NCBI GenBank assembly: GCA_024225035.1
Contig: JAAEMX010000217.1
Location: 1 to 64,000, forward strand
Length of the DNA stretch: 64,000 nt
Reading direction: 5' to 3'
From: Lentisphaerota bacterium
GTDB taxonomy: Bacteria > Verrucomicrobiota > Lentisphaeria > Victivallales > Victivallaceae
In this document: positions 46,516-55,694 of the stretch, piece by piece
How positions within the stretch are numbered: the stretch's first letter is position 1
Layout: each line of letters begins with the position of its first letter
Translations under genes and position numbers: made by a program
The notes under the pieces: generated by a model
The model's database searches: none
Told to the model about the DNA's origin: nothing
What the model saw: the letters and a program-made list of their open reading frames with translations, nothing else

Positions 46516-47103
46516 ATGAATTACCTGGCACATATTGCATTGGCACCTAATAACGACAACGCCCGAATTGGCAACTACCTTGGGGATTTTGTCAAAGGAC
46601 GTGAGGATTGCCTGCGCAAATGCTACAAGAGTGAAATTGTCGATGGCATAATGCTGCACCGTAAAATAGATTATTTCACCGACACCGCTCCTGAATTCAT
46701 CAAAATGACTGCACTGTTCAAAACCGAGTTCCGCAGAATTTCCCCAATTATTGTTGACGTCATGCTGGATCATTTATTAATCAGGCACTGGGAGGACTTA
46801 ATGCCCTCTTCGCTTGAGAACTTCATTGAAAGCGCCTACAAAACACTCTACAAGATTGTAGACGATGATATTTATCCAGAAAAATGCCGTAAATTCACAA
46901 AGCGGCTAATTGAGCGTGATGCATTCAGAGTATACAGTTCAATGGATGGTATCCATGAAGTTCTTTGTGGCATAAACAGAAGGTTAAAAAACAGAACCAA
47001 TTTGCCGGAAGCCTCGCATGCGATATTGCAGAATTATGTAATACTTGACTCGCTTTTTATGAAGTTTTTTCCCCAATTACAGCACTACACAAAAGAGCAA
47101 TAA
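46516..47103 (+). CDS. acpH: Acyl carrier protein phosphodiesterase (AcpH/DUF479)
   Basis: Removes 4'-phosphopantetheine from acyl carrier protein. The 195-residue length and the opening 'MNYLAHIALA' with 'IGNYLGDFVKGR' and 'GIMLHRKIDYFTDTAPEF' match AcpH, an HD-fold enzyme. 'MLDHLLIRHWEDL' carries further metal-side residues. The ATG follows GAGAGAGA, a usable ribosome binding site. Lone gene. Confidence 0.88.
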   Translation: MNYLAHIALAPNNDNARIGNYLGDFVKGREDCLRKCYKSEIVDGIMLHRKIDYFTDTAPEFIKMTALFKTEFRRISPIIVDVMLDHLLIRHWEDLMPSSLENFIESAYKTLYKIVDDDIYPEKCRKFTKRLIERDAFRVYSSMDGIHEVLCGINRRLKNRTNLPEASHAILQNYVILDSLFMKFFPQLQHYTKEQ

Positions 47104-47195
47104 TGCTGTTATAGCAGACCGCCCGCTCATACTCGGTTTCACTAGGGCGGCGTCTCTCCATGTGGCCAGGCGCATCACTCGGCACTGGAATAAAA

Positions 47196-47332
47196 TTATT
47201 TCTTTACAAGACATTTATCACAGTAGATTTGTCCGCAAACAAAACACTTATTGCTGAGGGAAAGCTCCCCTTGATCATTTTATTACAGATACCGCAATGG
47301 GCATCATAGAATGACTCCTGCCACTTTCCCAT
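47196..47332 (-). pseudogene. Tiny zinc-finger protein gene with a one-base frame change
   Basis: From ATG 47332 (AGGA about 10 bases upstream) the frame reads a Cys pair in 'HCGIC' and then loses sense. If one base is added to the CCCC at 47267-47270 it continues into 'KCFVCGQIYCDKCLVKK' and stops at 47196. The repaired product is 45 residues with three CxxC-type pairs (HCGIC, KCFVC, YCDKC), a likely treble-clef or double zinc ribbon. Its size and charge are those of a real small protein. The unrepaired frame is only about 42 residues and ends elsewhere. Confidence 0.5.
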
Positions 47333-47630
47333 TTTATGACATCCTATAAGAACTGATACTGAATCCTGACTTTCAAGTAATTTTTCTTAAAAACAATATA
47401 ATATTTCATCACTAATAAAACAATAATAACTTCATTACCCAGATAAACATAAAACTAATATTATATAGTATTCACAATTGAAAAATAGCGCTGCAGAAAT
47501 ATTATAAAATGGTGTATAGAAAAATTGCTGATGAAGGGTTTTGAGAATTTATCTTCAATCAACTACTTAGCTTTTGATTTATTGCGTAAGGAACCCAAGA
47601 AAAATTGAACACTCAAAAAAAGGACCAGAC
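47333..47630. other. AT-rich intergenic region
   Basis: No gene. It holds the upstream regions of the divergent zinc-finger remnant and the secreted protein at 47631. AAAGGA precedes 47631. Confidence 0.4.
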
Positions 47631-48341
47631 ATGAAACTACTTCTAGCCACCGCCACAATAAGCTTATTAGCATTCACTGTCTCAGCAGTTCAAAAAACCA
47701 CCAAAGCTATTACTAAGCAGGAAGTAACAGCAAGCATATCTCAATACCTTAATCAACAGCTCAAAGATGCTAATCTATCTAAAAAGCTTGCTGAAAAAAT
47801 AGTCGACAGCACTCTTGAATGGACTCCAAAAACAATTGATATTTCAAAAGGCGATTATATCCTGGCATATGCTTTTGGAAATGAAATCGATCACAATGGC
47901 AATAAACTGCCTGGCAAAATGAATAAAGCTTTAGCAGACCTGATTGTAAAAATCTACAATAAAATCCACAAACCAGTCTATGCTCAATGGGAAATTGCGC
48001 AGTGCATTGGCAACAGAATTCCCAGAAATATGCTTCATCCCATTTACCCACAAATAACACTTGAAGGTGAAGTCATTTATTTGAGTACAATCGGCGTTGC
48101 AAAAGACTTTGCCAGACAAGTAGGCAGAAATTCCTTAAAAAATGCAAAAGTCATTATTATTGCCTTTAAAGACCACGCCAGAAGGTGTGTTGCAACCTCA
48201 ATAAATAATGGCATAAATGCCTACGCTCCTGCCGACTACGAACTGCCTGAACGGTATGATTCAAACTCAGGACAGCCTTGGACCAGAGACAAACAAACCT
48301 ACATGCTGCAGGATATGTCTGTAAGGCTACTGCAAAAATAA
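47631..48341 (+). CDS. Secreted protein resembling YdcF/SanA-type (DUF218) proteins
   Basis: A 236-residue protein. ATG 47631 has AAAGGA 7 bases upstream and gives a signal peptide with cleavage near residue 19 ('AFTVSA'). The mature part has 'GDYILAYAFGNEIDHNGNKLPGKMNKALADLIVKIY' and 'PVYAQWEIAQCI', then 'NAKVIIIAFKDHARRCVAT'. This order (glycine-containing strand, 'PG..N.ALA', 'AQWEI', a strand ending in 'H..R') resembles DUF218 proteins, with low certainty. The terminator at 48373 ends a single-gene unit. Confidence 0.55.
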   Translation: MKLLLATATISLLAFTVSAVQKTTKAITKQEVTASISQYLNQQLKDANLSKKLAEKIVDSTLEWTPKTIDISKGDYILAYAFGNEIDHNGNKLPGKMNKALADLIVKIYNKIHKPVYAQWEIAQCIGNRIPRNMLHPIYPQITLEGEVIYLSTIGVAKDFARQVGRNSLKNAKVIIIAFKDHARRCVATSINNGINAYAPADYELPERYDSNSGQPWTRDKQTYMLQDMSVRLLQK

Positions 48342-48372
48342 TTAATTATTCCAATCAATAATATACTTGAAG

Positions 48373-48407
48373 CTGCTGGCAACTGTTCATGTTCCGGCAG
48401 TTTTTTT
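48373..48407 (+). terminator. Terminator after the secreted protein gene
   Basis: CTGCTGG (48373-48379) pairs with CCGGCAG (48394-48400), one G-U pair, loop 14 bases, followed by seven T. Confidence 0.8.
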
Positions 48408-48838
48408 ATTCAAGCACTCCCCTATTTAAAATCCTCAGAAGCCCTAAAGTCGTTATTTTCTTACAGAATTTTTATCAAAATTTCTTATTTTGTATAATTT
48501 AAGAAACGCTTTTTATAAAAAACTATCGATGAATTAATATTTTTGCCATTTTCGCGCTTACTTCACAAAATACTTTTGCTTTTTATTTATTATTACAATA
48601 AAATAAACACTAGCATCGAACTAAACGGATTTCCTTATCACAAAGAAACTAATACTTAATTATATTACATTTAAGATACATAAAAATTAGTCTAAACAGA
48701 AAATTATTATTTGCAAAACAAAAAATATTATTAAGTATTTTTTTTACTGATTAACGCAGTAAGATTATCTTTATTTTTTATAAGTTTTCCAGGCAAAGAA
48801 CGCTCAATCATAAAACAAACAATCGGAAGAGGTGTACC
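48408..48838. other. 430-bp AT-rich intergenic region
   Basis: No gene on either strand. Extremely AT-rich. The promoter of the CNF-like gene should be here but several AT-rich boxes compete, so none is assigned. GAGGTG precedes the ATG at 48839 by 5 bases. Confidence 0.4.
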
Positions 48839-49546
48839 ATGAATCCAACAGAGTATCGTCTTTTCAGCACTAACCCAATCCAGTTTTTATCTTCAGACAA
48901 TTACAATCTGAGATTTAACCTGCCTCACCCCAAAGGAGCATCTGTCCATAGACAAACTCACTACCCCGGCACAAAATTGCCTGTGACATTTTATCATTCA
49001 GAGTCACTGCTCTCTACAGTTCACCTCTATACAGAACGACCAGTTTATCAACCCAACCCTGTTCTCTGGATAAATTCAAAATCCGGCGGTGTCGCAGGCA
49101 AAACTGAAAGAGCCTATTATTTGCATTGGCAGCCGGACAGCGCATATGCTGTAATGGTAGGTTCAAACGCGAAATTCTTTTTTACTGCAGAGCTCACTGG
49201 ATGCGGGCTGCTCCTCTATGACTGCCCGGATGGAATTCTTGCGGTACATTTAAATATGGATGTTGACAGCTGCGTCAAAAAACGTTTTGAGTCGCAATCT
49301 AAATATTTATCTCGTGATTCAGCTAACCGTTTTAAAGTGAAAAATGCTGAGTTTTCAACACTAGCAGACAGAATAGAAGAAGATTATCCTGAATTACAAG
49401 GCGGAGCACGTTTCCTGCCGCACCACTATCAATCCCAGGGAAGCGGAAAAGCTCATGTATTCGGCGTCAACAATGATAACGTGTGGACCTTCTACTACTC
49501 GGTAGGTGATCTGTACGGCATTTTTTACCGTCAGGGCTCACACTAA
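48839..49546 (+). CDS. CNF-like (glutamine deamidase fold) protein, putative effector
   Basis: A 235-residue protein without a signal peptide. Residues 113-140 read as a strand-turn-strand with 'FFFTAELTGC', then 15 residues from Cys122 to His137 in 'ILAVH'. In E. coli cytotoxic necrotizing factor the catalytic pair lies in the same setting, a 'LSGC' after a strand and a His exactly 15 residues later. A third, unassigned element is the C-terminal 'FLPHHYQSQGSGKAHVFGV'. The family link rests on this motif and spacing only. Members deamidate a glutamine in target GTPases. The gene stands alone between AT-rich spacers and ends at a hairpin terminator. Alternatives: another Cys-His hydrolase, or an unrelated beta-rich protein. 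Confidence 0.45.
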   Translation: MNPTEYRLFSTNPIQFLSSDNYNLRFNLPHPKGASVHRQTHYPGTKLPVTFYHSESLLSTVHLYTERPVYQPNPVLWINSKSGGVAGKTERAYYLHWQPDSAYAVMVGSNAKFFFTAELTGCGLLLYDCPDGILAVHLNMDVDSCVKKRFESQSKYLSRDSANRFKVKNAEFSTLADRIEEDYPELQGGARFLPHHYQSQGSGKAHVFGVNNDNVWTFYYSVGDLYGIFYRQGSH

Positions 49547-49557
49547 CTTAAACCCAA

Positions 49558-49580
49558 AAAGCCGGCATAATACCGGCTTT
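49558..49580 (+). terminator. Terminator after the CNF-like gene
   Basis: AAAGCCGG and CCGGCTTT form a perfect 8-bp stem with a 7-base loop. A-rich and T-rich flanks allow action in both directions. Confidence 0.8.
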
Positions 49581-49596
49581 ATCCTTAAAAAAGAAA

Positions 49597-49620
49597 GCGC
49601 CCACTCTAAAGAGCAGGCGC
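49597..49620 (-). terminator. Terminator after the DUF1015 gene
   Basis: GCGCC...CTCT pairs with AGAG...GGCGC, with small internal mismatches. On the minus strand it is followed by TTTCTTTTTT. Confidence 0.75.
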
Positions 49621-49648
49621 CAACTCAATAACAGAATCGGTAAATCAA

Positions 49649-50878
49649 TTAAAAATTATGACAAACAACACCGTCACGCAGCTTTGGCTCAAACCAAGTT
49701 GATTTAGGCGGCATGATAGCGTCAGCGTCAGCAATATCCATAAGCTGTTTAACACTTGTCGGGAACATGGAAAAAGCAACGCCATGAGTTCCACCGTCAA
49801 CTAGTTTTTCCAGTTCGCCAATACCTCTGATTCCGCCTACAAAGTCAATACCTTTGCTGGTGCGTGGATCATCAATACCCAGCATAGGTGCCAGAATATT
49901 GTCCTGCAGAACGCTAACGTCAAGACGTTCAATAACGCCAAGAGCATTAACATCAAACTTAGGAACAACCAAATACCATTTGCCAGCCAGATACATACAG
50001 AATTCGCCGGACTTCTGGGGCTCTGGATTATCAGTTGAGGTAACTGTAAAGTTTTCAGAAACTTTTTCAATCAGATGCTCAGCGGTTAAACCGTTAAGAG
50101 TCTTCACAGCACGGTTGTAAGGCAGAACTTTCAGCTGAGAAGCAGGGAAAGTTACAGCCAGGAAGAAGTTGTAGTCTTCCACACCAGTGTGATCAGGGTT
50201 TTGTGGAGTACATTCAGCCTGAGTTCTAGCAGCAGCAGCACTGCGATGATGACCATCAGCAATGTACAAGTAAGGAACTTCGGCAAACATTCCAGAAAGC
50301 TTTTTACTCTTTTCTGCATCAACGCGCCACAGAGTATGCTGGATGCCGTCTTCAGCAGTAAAGTCAAACAACGGAGCATCCTGAGAAAGTTTTTCAACGA
50401 GAGAGTTGATTTCATCAGAATCTTCGTAAGTTAAAAACGCAGGACCAGTATGAGAACGCAATGTCATAACGTGACGAGTACGGTCATCTTCTTTATCCTG
50501 ACGAGTTTTTTCATGCTTTTTAATGATATTGTTTTTGTAGTCTTCAGCAGAAGCAGCACCTAAAATACCGGTCTGAATATGGTCACCCATAATTTGACGG
50601 TAGATATAGAGGTGTTCATCAGCATCAATTTTCAGCGGAGCTTCATCACAAAGTTTTTTGAAATTTTCAGCTGCTTTGGCATACACACTGTCATCATACA
50701 AGTTAATACCTGGTTCCATGTCTATTTCAGGACGTGAAACATGCAAAAACGAAAGGGAATTTCCCTTAGCCAGCTCAGCGGCTTCCTGAGAATTTACAAC
50801 ATCATAAGGTACAGCTGCAACTTCAGCAGCTTTCTCCGGCACAGGCAGAAGCCCGTGAAAAGGCATGATTTTCGCCAT
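49649..50878 (-). CDS. DUF1015 family protein
   Basis: A 409-residue soluble protein matching DUF1015: 'VAAVPYDVVNSQEA', 'SFLHVSRPEID', 'YIYRQ', 'KKHEKTRQDKEDDRTRHVM', 'YIADGHHRSAAA' and the C-terminal 'KSTWFEPKLRDGVV'. Members of the family have been linked to serine kinase-like activity, and they often lie near serine biosynthesis genes; that link is not visible here. It is followed after 29 bases by a terminator. Confidence 0.85.
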   Translation of the reverse strand: MAKIMPFHGLLPVPEKAAEVAAVPYDVVNSQEAAELAKGNSLSFLHVSRPEIDMEPGINLYDDSVYAKAAENFKKLCDEAPLKIDADEHLYIYRQIMGDHIQTGILGAASAEDYKNNIIKKHEKTRQDKEDDRTRHVMTLRSHTGPAFLTYEDSDEINSLVEKLSQDAPLFDFTAEDGIQHTLWRVDAEKSKKLSGMFAEVPYLYIADGHHRSAAAARTQAECTPQNPDHTGVEDYNFFLAVTFPASQLKVLPYNRAVKTLNGLTAEHLIEKVSENFTVTSTDNPEPQKSGEFCMYLAGKWYLVVPKFDVNALGVIERLDVSVLQDNILAPMLGIDDPRTSKGIDFVGGIRGIGELEKLVDGGTHGVAFSMFPTSVKQLMDIADADAIMPPKSTWFEPKLRDGVVCHNF

Positions 50879-50986
50879 TACTAATGCTCCCTTTAAATTT
50901 ATAAAGTATTAATAATTTAACAGTAAACATTGCAATTTACTCCGCATAGTTGCAAGTTCAACCGTTGTCTAGGAAAATGCGTAATC

Positions 50987-52591
50987 TTAGCTGGTTATAT
51001 GAGCAAATCCAGCATAGATAGAAATCACAACAACCAACAGTACAGCTCCAGCAATACCTGCATATTTCCACGGTGTCATATCCACTACCTGTGCATCTTC
51101 GTGCACCCATGCCACTTCACGCGGCCAGAATTTAGCAGAGATTACCATGAATAATACCAGCAGAAAGAATACCATGCCTACAAAATGATAGTCATGCATA
51201 TTTCCGGCCCAGTCTTTAAACGGAGGGACAAAATATCCCAACGCAATAACTGAACAGCCAGTAATCAAAGCGATTTTCGCAGCTCTCGCATTAACTTTTT
51301 TGGAGAGCATACCGACCAGCACAACAGCAAAAATCGGAATAAAATAAATACCGTTCATTTTCTGAAGATAACCAAATATACTATCCTGTCCGGCAAGCAT
51401 TGGAGCAATGATCATTGAGCAGATACCAATGATGAAACCAAAAATTTTACCGGCACGAACAACCTGATGGTCTTTGGCATTTTTATGAAGAATATTTTTA
51501 TAAAGCCCCAAACTGAACAAAGTACATGTTGAGTTCAAAGCACCGTTAAATGAACTTAGAATAGCGCCAATCATAACAGCGGCAAAGAAACCGGCCAGAT
51601 AGGGAGGCAACACCGTGCGAACCAATGTTCCGTAAGCAGCATCGTTTTTAATGCCATTCTTTGAGAACAGATAGAAAGCAATGATACCCGGCAGAACTAG
51701 ATAAAGCGGGCCTATAAGTTTGAGGAAAGCAGTTAAAAGCACACCTTTCTGACCTTCAGCAAGGCTGCTTGCACCAAAAGTCCTCTGAATAATCTGCTGA
51801 TTTGTACACCAGTAGAACATATTGATAATCAAAACGCCGGTAAAGATAGTTGAAAACGGCACCGAAGACTGAGCTCCGCCGATAGAATTTATTTTGCCCG
51901 GAATAGTCTGTTTCAAGGTAACCAGACCTTCCCACACTCCATGTCCTCCGCTTACTGCATTCAGGCCGAAGTAAGTGATCATGAACCCACCGATCAAAAG
52001 CCCGACACCGTTAAGTGTATCAGCTACAGCACAAGTTCTTAATCCTCCCCACAACGCATATACCATTCCCACACAGCCTACCATCCACACCGTCGTCCAA
52101 AGGACAGCAGTTTCACTCTGTAATCCGAAAATATGCTTGATGTCAATTATTTTACTCATGCCCATTGCTCCAGAGTAAAGAATAATTGGAATAAGGATTA
52201 CAGTGTACGCTACCAGAAAAATCATGTTGGCGATAACACGAGTCTTATGGTCAAATCTAATTTCGAGAAACTCGGGAACAGTAGCAATACCACTCTTAAG
52301 GAAACGCGGTAAGAAGAACAGTGCCATCGCAACAAGCGCAATTACTGCAATTACCTCCCAAGCCATTACACAAAGACCATCCCTGAAAGCAAGGCCATTG
52401 AGTCCGACCATTTGTTCAGTGGAAAGATTGGTGAGCAGCAGAGATCCTGCAATGATCGGAAAAGTCAAACTCCGACCTCCAAGGAAATACCCCTGATTAC
52501 TGTGATGGTCATCCTTCCTCGTTATTAACCATGTGATAAGACCGACAAGTCCAATGACCCCCAAAAATGACGTAATAATAATACTTTGCAT
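50987..52591 (-). CDS. Sodium:solute symporter (SSS family)
   Basis: A 534-residue carrier with about thirteen or fourteen helices. The SSS features are an early 'GGRSLTFPIIAGSLLLTNLSTEQMVGLNG', 'WTVWMVGCVGMVYALWGGLRTCAVADTLNGVGLL' and 'CTNQQIIQRTFGASSLAEGQKGVLLTAFLKLIGPLYLVLPGI', the pattern of the sugar and vitamin branch (SGLT-like). A sugar substrate is likely but not proven. It lies 108 bases upstream of the DUF1015 gene. Confidence 0.85.
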   Translation of the reverse strand: MQSIIITSFLGVIGLVGLITWLITRKDDHHSNQGYFLGGRSLTFPIIAGSLLLTNLSTEQMVGLNGLAFRDGLCVMAWEVIAVIALVAMALFFLPRFLKSGIATVPEFLEIRFDHKTRVIANMIFLVAYTVILIPIILYSGAMGMSKIIDIKHIFGLQSETAVLWTTVWMVGCVGMVYALWGGLRTCAVADTLNGVGLLIGGFMITYFGLNAVSGGHGVWEGLVTLKQTIPGKINSIGGAQSSVPFSTIFTGVLIINMFYWCTNQQIIQRTFGASSLAEGQKGVLLTAFLKLIGPLYLVLPGIIAFYLFSKNGIKNDAAYGTLVRTVLPPYLAGFFAAVMIGAILSSFNGALNSTCTLFSLGLYKNILHKNAKDHQVVRAGKIFGFIIGICSMIIAPMLAGQDSIFGYLQKMNGIYFIPIFAVVLVGMLSKKVNARAAKIALITGCSVIALGYFVPPFKDWAGNMHDYHFVGMVFFLLVLFMVISAKFWPREVAWVHEDAQVVDMTPWKYAGIAGAVLLVVVISIYAGFAHITS

Positions 52592-52775
52592 CTATCGCCT
52601 TTACTGAGATTTTGAATTTTTTCGTCTGAAGTACTAATGACAAGACAGTGATCTAACAATTAAAGTTCCTCTTCTTGCCAAATATTTTCTTATTTTAATT
52701 ATTTAATATGATTTAAATAATACCGATACACAATTAAAATATTCTCCAGATTACCAAGACAAAAAATACGCAAAA

Positions 52776-54221
52776 TTAACCGATGATACGCGCAACCGGC
52801 TCTATATACTGTTCTTCAAGGCGGTGAACCTTGCGTCGCCATGCTGCAAGACGCATCATTTTAGAATGAGTACACTCCATGCCACCAAGCTCGCAACCGC
52901 CGTTAGCGAGCGTCCCCCCACAAGGGCCATTAGATAAACCTTTAGGACAAGTTTCAGGACAAACAAAAAATGTCCGTGGCAAACGACAATGTGAACATTC
53001 CTGACATCCGGCAAACAACTTTTTCGCAATAAAATGAGCTCCAGGATTCTGTCGATCAGCATGCGGAAACATAAATTTACGCAAACGGTAAATGCGCTTC
53101 TCCTGCTTTGTCAACCCTTCACTTTTAAACTGCGTCATCTCAGCGGTGCCGTCAAGATGTGCGCTTGAGAAAAGTTTGTCAAAAAGATAAAAGCAATTTG
53201 GATAAGGAGCCATTTCAGCTCTTGCCAAATGCTCTATGTATTCACGTTTCCAATCGTCAAAATTTCTAAATTCCTTTAGTGCTGCCGTTACCCGTTTGGC
53301 TGCCACACGCACTTTATCAGGAGTATCAAGTCCGGCAATTTGAATGCCGCTGTATCCAAGCAGTCTACAGCCGGCAACTTGTAGCTCAAGTCGCCGCCAC
53401 TGGGCTGCTTCAAATTGATTGTGCGAATATTTCAGCTCATTCTCAAGGATAGTATTAAAGTCGGGAGATATCCTCATCCCCGAAACATGGTTCGCCTGTA
53501 TTTTTTCCAACTTTTCAGGAGTCAACAGAATAAGTCTTGCAATTGTGGGGAAATGCAGTCCACGGTATCCTAAGTACCACCTAAGCTCTTGGAGCTTCAA
53601 CATATCCCAACCAATCTGAGTGACAACAAACTTTGCTCCATGATCAATCTTTTTGATCAACTTAAGATACTGCGGAAACAGATCCTTTGGAGTATACTTA
53701 TATGGATTACCAACACAACCACAGAAAAATGGGTTTTCATTCTTCATCCTGCGCAACATTTCAAGCTGACAGACACTGTCAGAAAAAACCATATTACGAC
53801 AACTTTTTATTGTCTCGCCCGGGTAAGAATTTCCACTTACCGGAACAACATTACGGAATCCTCCGGCAGAACAAAGCTTAACCTTCTCGCCTACCTCTTC
53901 CAAAGTAGCATCACGACCACTGATATAGATTACATGGCGGTCACGTGTATCAGGAGCCAGAGAAGCAGCAAATTCAGCAGCCCCCCAAGTACCGGACGTT
54001 CCAAATCTATCAGTAATTGCCAAACCAGTAGGAAGTTCGTTTATATTCAGGACAGCATATTCCATTTCGCTGAGACGCTCACCGGCAATTGCCGGGTCAG
54101 TGCCGGTTGTAGGAGCCGACTGTTCCACCAGCATGACAAAAACACCATTATCCAGACAATTCTGGAAACGGTTCATAGAACTATCAAAGTTCATCTCAAG
54201 CTGAAGCCCGCCGTAACTCAT
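52776..54221 (-). CDS. Methylenetetrahydrofolate reductase-like protein with MetV-type zinc domain
   Basis: A 481-residue protein. The N-terminal 300 residues form a MetF-like TIM barrel ('FVMLVEQSAP', 'VIYISGRDATLEEV', 'GNPYKYTPKDLF', 'HGAKFVVTQIGWDM'), with 'GFRNVVPVSGNSYPG' in a nucleotide-binding position. The last 90 residues are Cys-rich: 'CQECSHCRLPRTFFVCPETCPKGLSNGPCGGTLANGGCELGGMECT', as in MetV and MTHFR_C. The two are fused here, whereas acetogens often encode them apart. It may reduce methylene-tetrahydrofolate in one-carbon metabolism. It follows the flippase-like gene by 18 bases. Confidence 0.78.
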   Translation of the reverse strand: MSYGGLQLEMNFDSSMNRFQNCLDNGVFVMLVEQSAPTTGTDPAIAGERLSEMEYAVLNINELPTGLAITDRFGTSGTWGAAEFAASLAPDTRDRHVIYISGRDATLEEVGEKVKLCSAGGFRNVVPVSGNSYPGETIKSCRNMVFSDSVCQLEMLRRMKNENPFFCGCVGNPYKYTPKDLFPQYLKLIKKIDHGAKFVVTQIGWDMLKLQELRWYLGYRGLHFPTIARLILLTPEKLEKIQANHVSGMRISPDFNTILENELKYSHNQFEAAQWRRLELQVAGCRLLGYSGIQIAGLDTPDKVRVAAKRVTAALKEFRNFDDWKREYIEHLARAEMAPYPNCFYLFDKLFSSAHLDGTAEMTQFKSEGLTKQEKRIYRLRKFMFPHADRQNPGAHFIAKKLFAGCQECSHCRLPRTFFVCPETCPKGLSNGPCGGTLANGGCELGGMECTHSKMMRLAAWRRKVHRLEEQYIEPVARIIG

Positions 54222-54239
54222 TAATGTACTCCTGAATTG

Positions 54240-55325
54240 TTAACCCGTTTGCCGTTTTCGGCCAGGGTCATAGATAAAAAATATACCGGCAAGTATACTA
54301 AAAACAAGAATAATAGCAGTAAATAATATTGGTATTGTAGCACTGTTGCATATTCCGCCAGCTATAAGAATCACACTGATAGTAACATCACGCAATCCAA
54401 CCCCTGAAATAGTAAAAGGCAGCAGCCCGGCAATATTCCCGATTATAACCGCTGAAATAACATACAGCGGATTAATACCGGACATTCCAAGCCCTTTCAT
54501 AATCAGATAAACAACAAGTACCATATTTAAATGTACCAGAAAGGTACTTACAATGCACATTTTCAAAACCAGTTTCCATGAGCTGCGATAAGTATCAATC
54601 GCACTGGTAAGCCTGGTTACTGAGCCATGCGTATATTTATCCCCCAGGTTCATCAGCCAGTCAATAGGTTTAATTTTCCTGAAAATTTCATGAAAAAACA
54701 TTGCCAGCATGGCAACTAGACCAGCAAGACACATCCCCATGAGAACTACAATACCAACAATTCTCAGCGTGTCATTAAGTTTAATAACATCAAGCTGCAC
54801 CTGCATCAACATTGGGATTGAACAGGAAATTACAATAAGCGCGATAGAAAACAACCCAACCATTCCGGTCATCCGATCAACCAGAATTGAAAAAGCGCCT
54901 TCAACCTTAGCGCCCTTGGGGGCTCTGCTGGTTATAAATCCGATTTTAGCCACATCACCGCCAATAGCACCGCCGGGAATGACCAGCGTGAAAAAGTAGC
55001 CTTTCATAGTCAGCGCCACAGCTTCCAGAAAGCTGAAGTTCACTTTCAAAACCCGCGCTAACTTGTACCAGCGCCATGAACATATAAACATGTGGAAAAT
55101 ATAGGTAGAACAAGCTGGGATAAGCCATAGCCAGTTAATGCTCTTGAGATTACCGACAAAGGTATCCAGGTGTTTATTAATAAGCCAACCAATAATTGCC
55201 ACTGCCAAAGCAATTCTTAATACAAACCAAAAAACTTTTTTAAATGTACCACCGCTGGATTTTTTTATCTGCGCTGGGTCCTGCGCCTCCTGCTCCAAGG
55301 CCAGAATATCATCTCCAGTTTCCAT
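54240..55325 (-). CDS. Lysylphosphatidylglycerol synthase/UPF0104-like flippase-type membrane protein
   Basis: A 361-residue protein with about seven to nine helices, matching the UPF0104/AglD family: 'INWLWLIPACSTYIFHMFICSWRWYKLARVL', 'FSFLEAVALTMKGYFFTLVIPGGAIGGDVAKIGF' and 'GLLPFTISGVGLRDVTISVILI'. The 'PGGxGGD' loop is a family hallmark. These proteins move or modify membrane lipids. First gene of a pair with the MetF/MetV-like gene. Confidence 0.8.
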   Translation of the reverse strand: METGDDILALEQEAQDPAQIKKSSGGTFKKVFWFVLRIALAVAIIGWLINKHLDTFVGNLKSINWLWLIPACSTYIFHMFICSWRWYKLARVLKVNFSFLEAVALTMKGYFFTLVIPGGAIGGDVAKIGFITSRAPKGAKVEGAFSILVDRMTGMVGLFSIALIVISCSIPMLMQVQLDVIKLNDTLRIVGIVVLMGMCLAGLVAMLAMFFHEIFRKIKPIDWLMNLGDKYTHGSVTRLTSAIDTYRSSWKLVLKMCIVSTFLVHLNMVLVVYLIMKGLGMSGINPLYVISAVIIGNIAGLLPFTISGVGLRDVTISVILIAGGICNSATIPILFTAIILVFSILAGIFFIYDPGRKRQTG

Positions 55326-55478
55326 TTATTTGGTCCTTTATATTTAAACATGACAGCGTGGGACAAAGCAAAATGCCCCCCTCTATGCTGTAGTCAATTA
55401 TGTTTTACAGGTCAGTAATTTAGCATAAGATACAAGCCCAAACAATACCCTAATATAATTATCTCAGATATTATCAAT

Positions 55479-55694
55479 TTAAATGAGCAAAAAAAAGCCC
55501 CGCGACTGCAGGACAATATACCGAACAAAAACGCTTGCATTGCGTAATATTCGATATAATTCATTATGCTGACATGCTACTGTGAACGTCTTCAACCTCT
55601 TGAAGCCTAAACGCTCTCGAACTTCTCCAGCCGTAAAATCAGCAAATAACAAAGTTTTAATTACCTCAGGAGTATATTTTAAAACGGGTTGCAC
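55479..55694 (-). pseudogene. Possible AraC-type helix-turn-helix remnant
   Basis: A 71-codon frame. Residues about 10-45 read like the second AraC helix-turn-helix ('FADFTAGEVRERLGFKRLKTFTVACQ', with the GF..L.TF pattern), but nothing of the remaining domain is present up- or downstream and there is no ribosome binding site. A fragment left by deletion is the best guess. Confidence 0.3.

Noticed and set aside
53589-54224. 211-codon plus-strand frame opposite the MetF/MetV-like gene
   Set aside because: Antisense to a gene with zinc and barrel motifs; no start signal.
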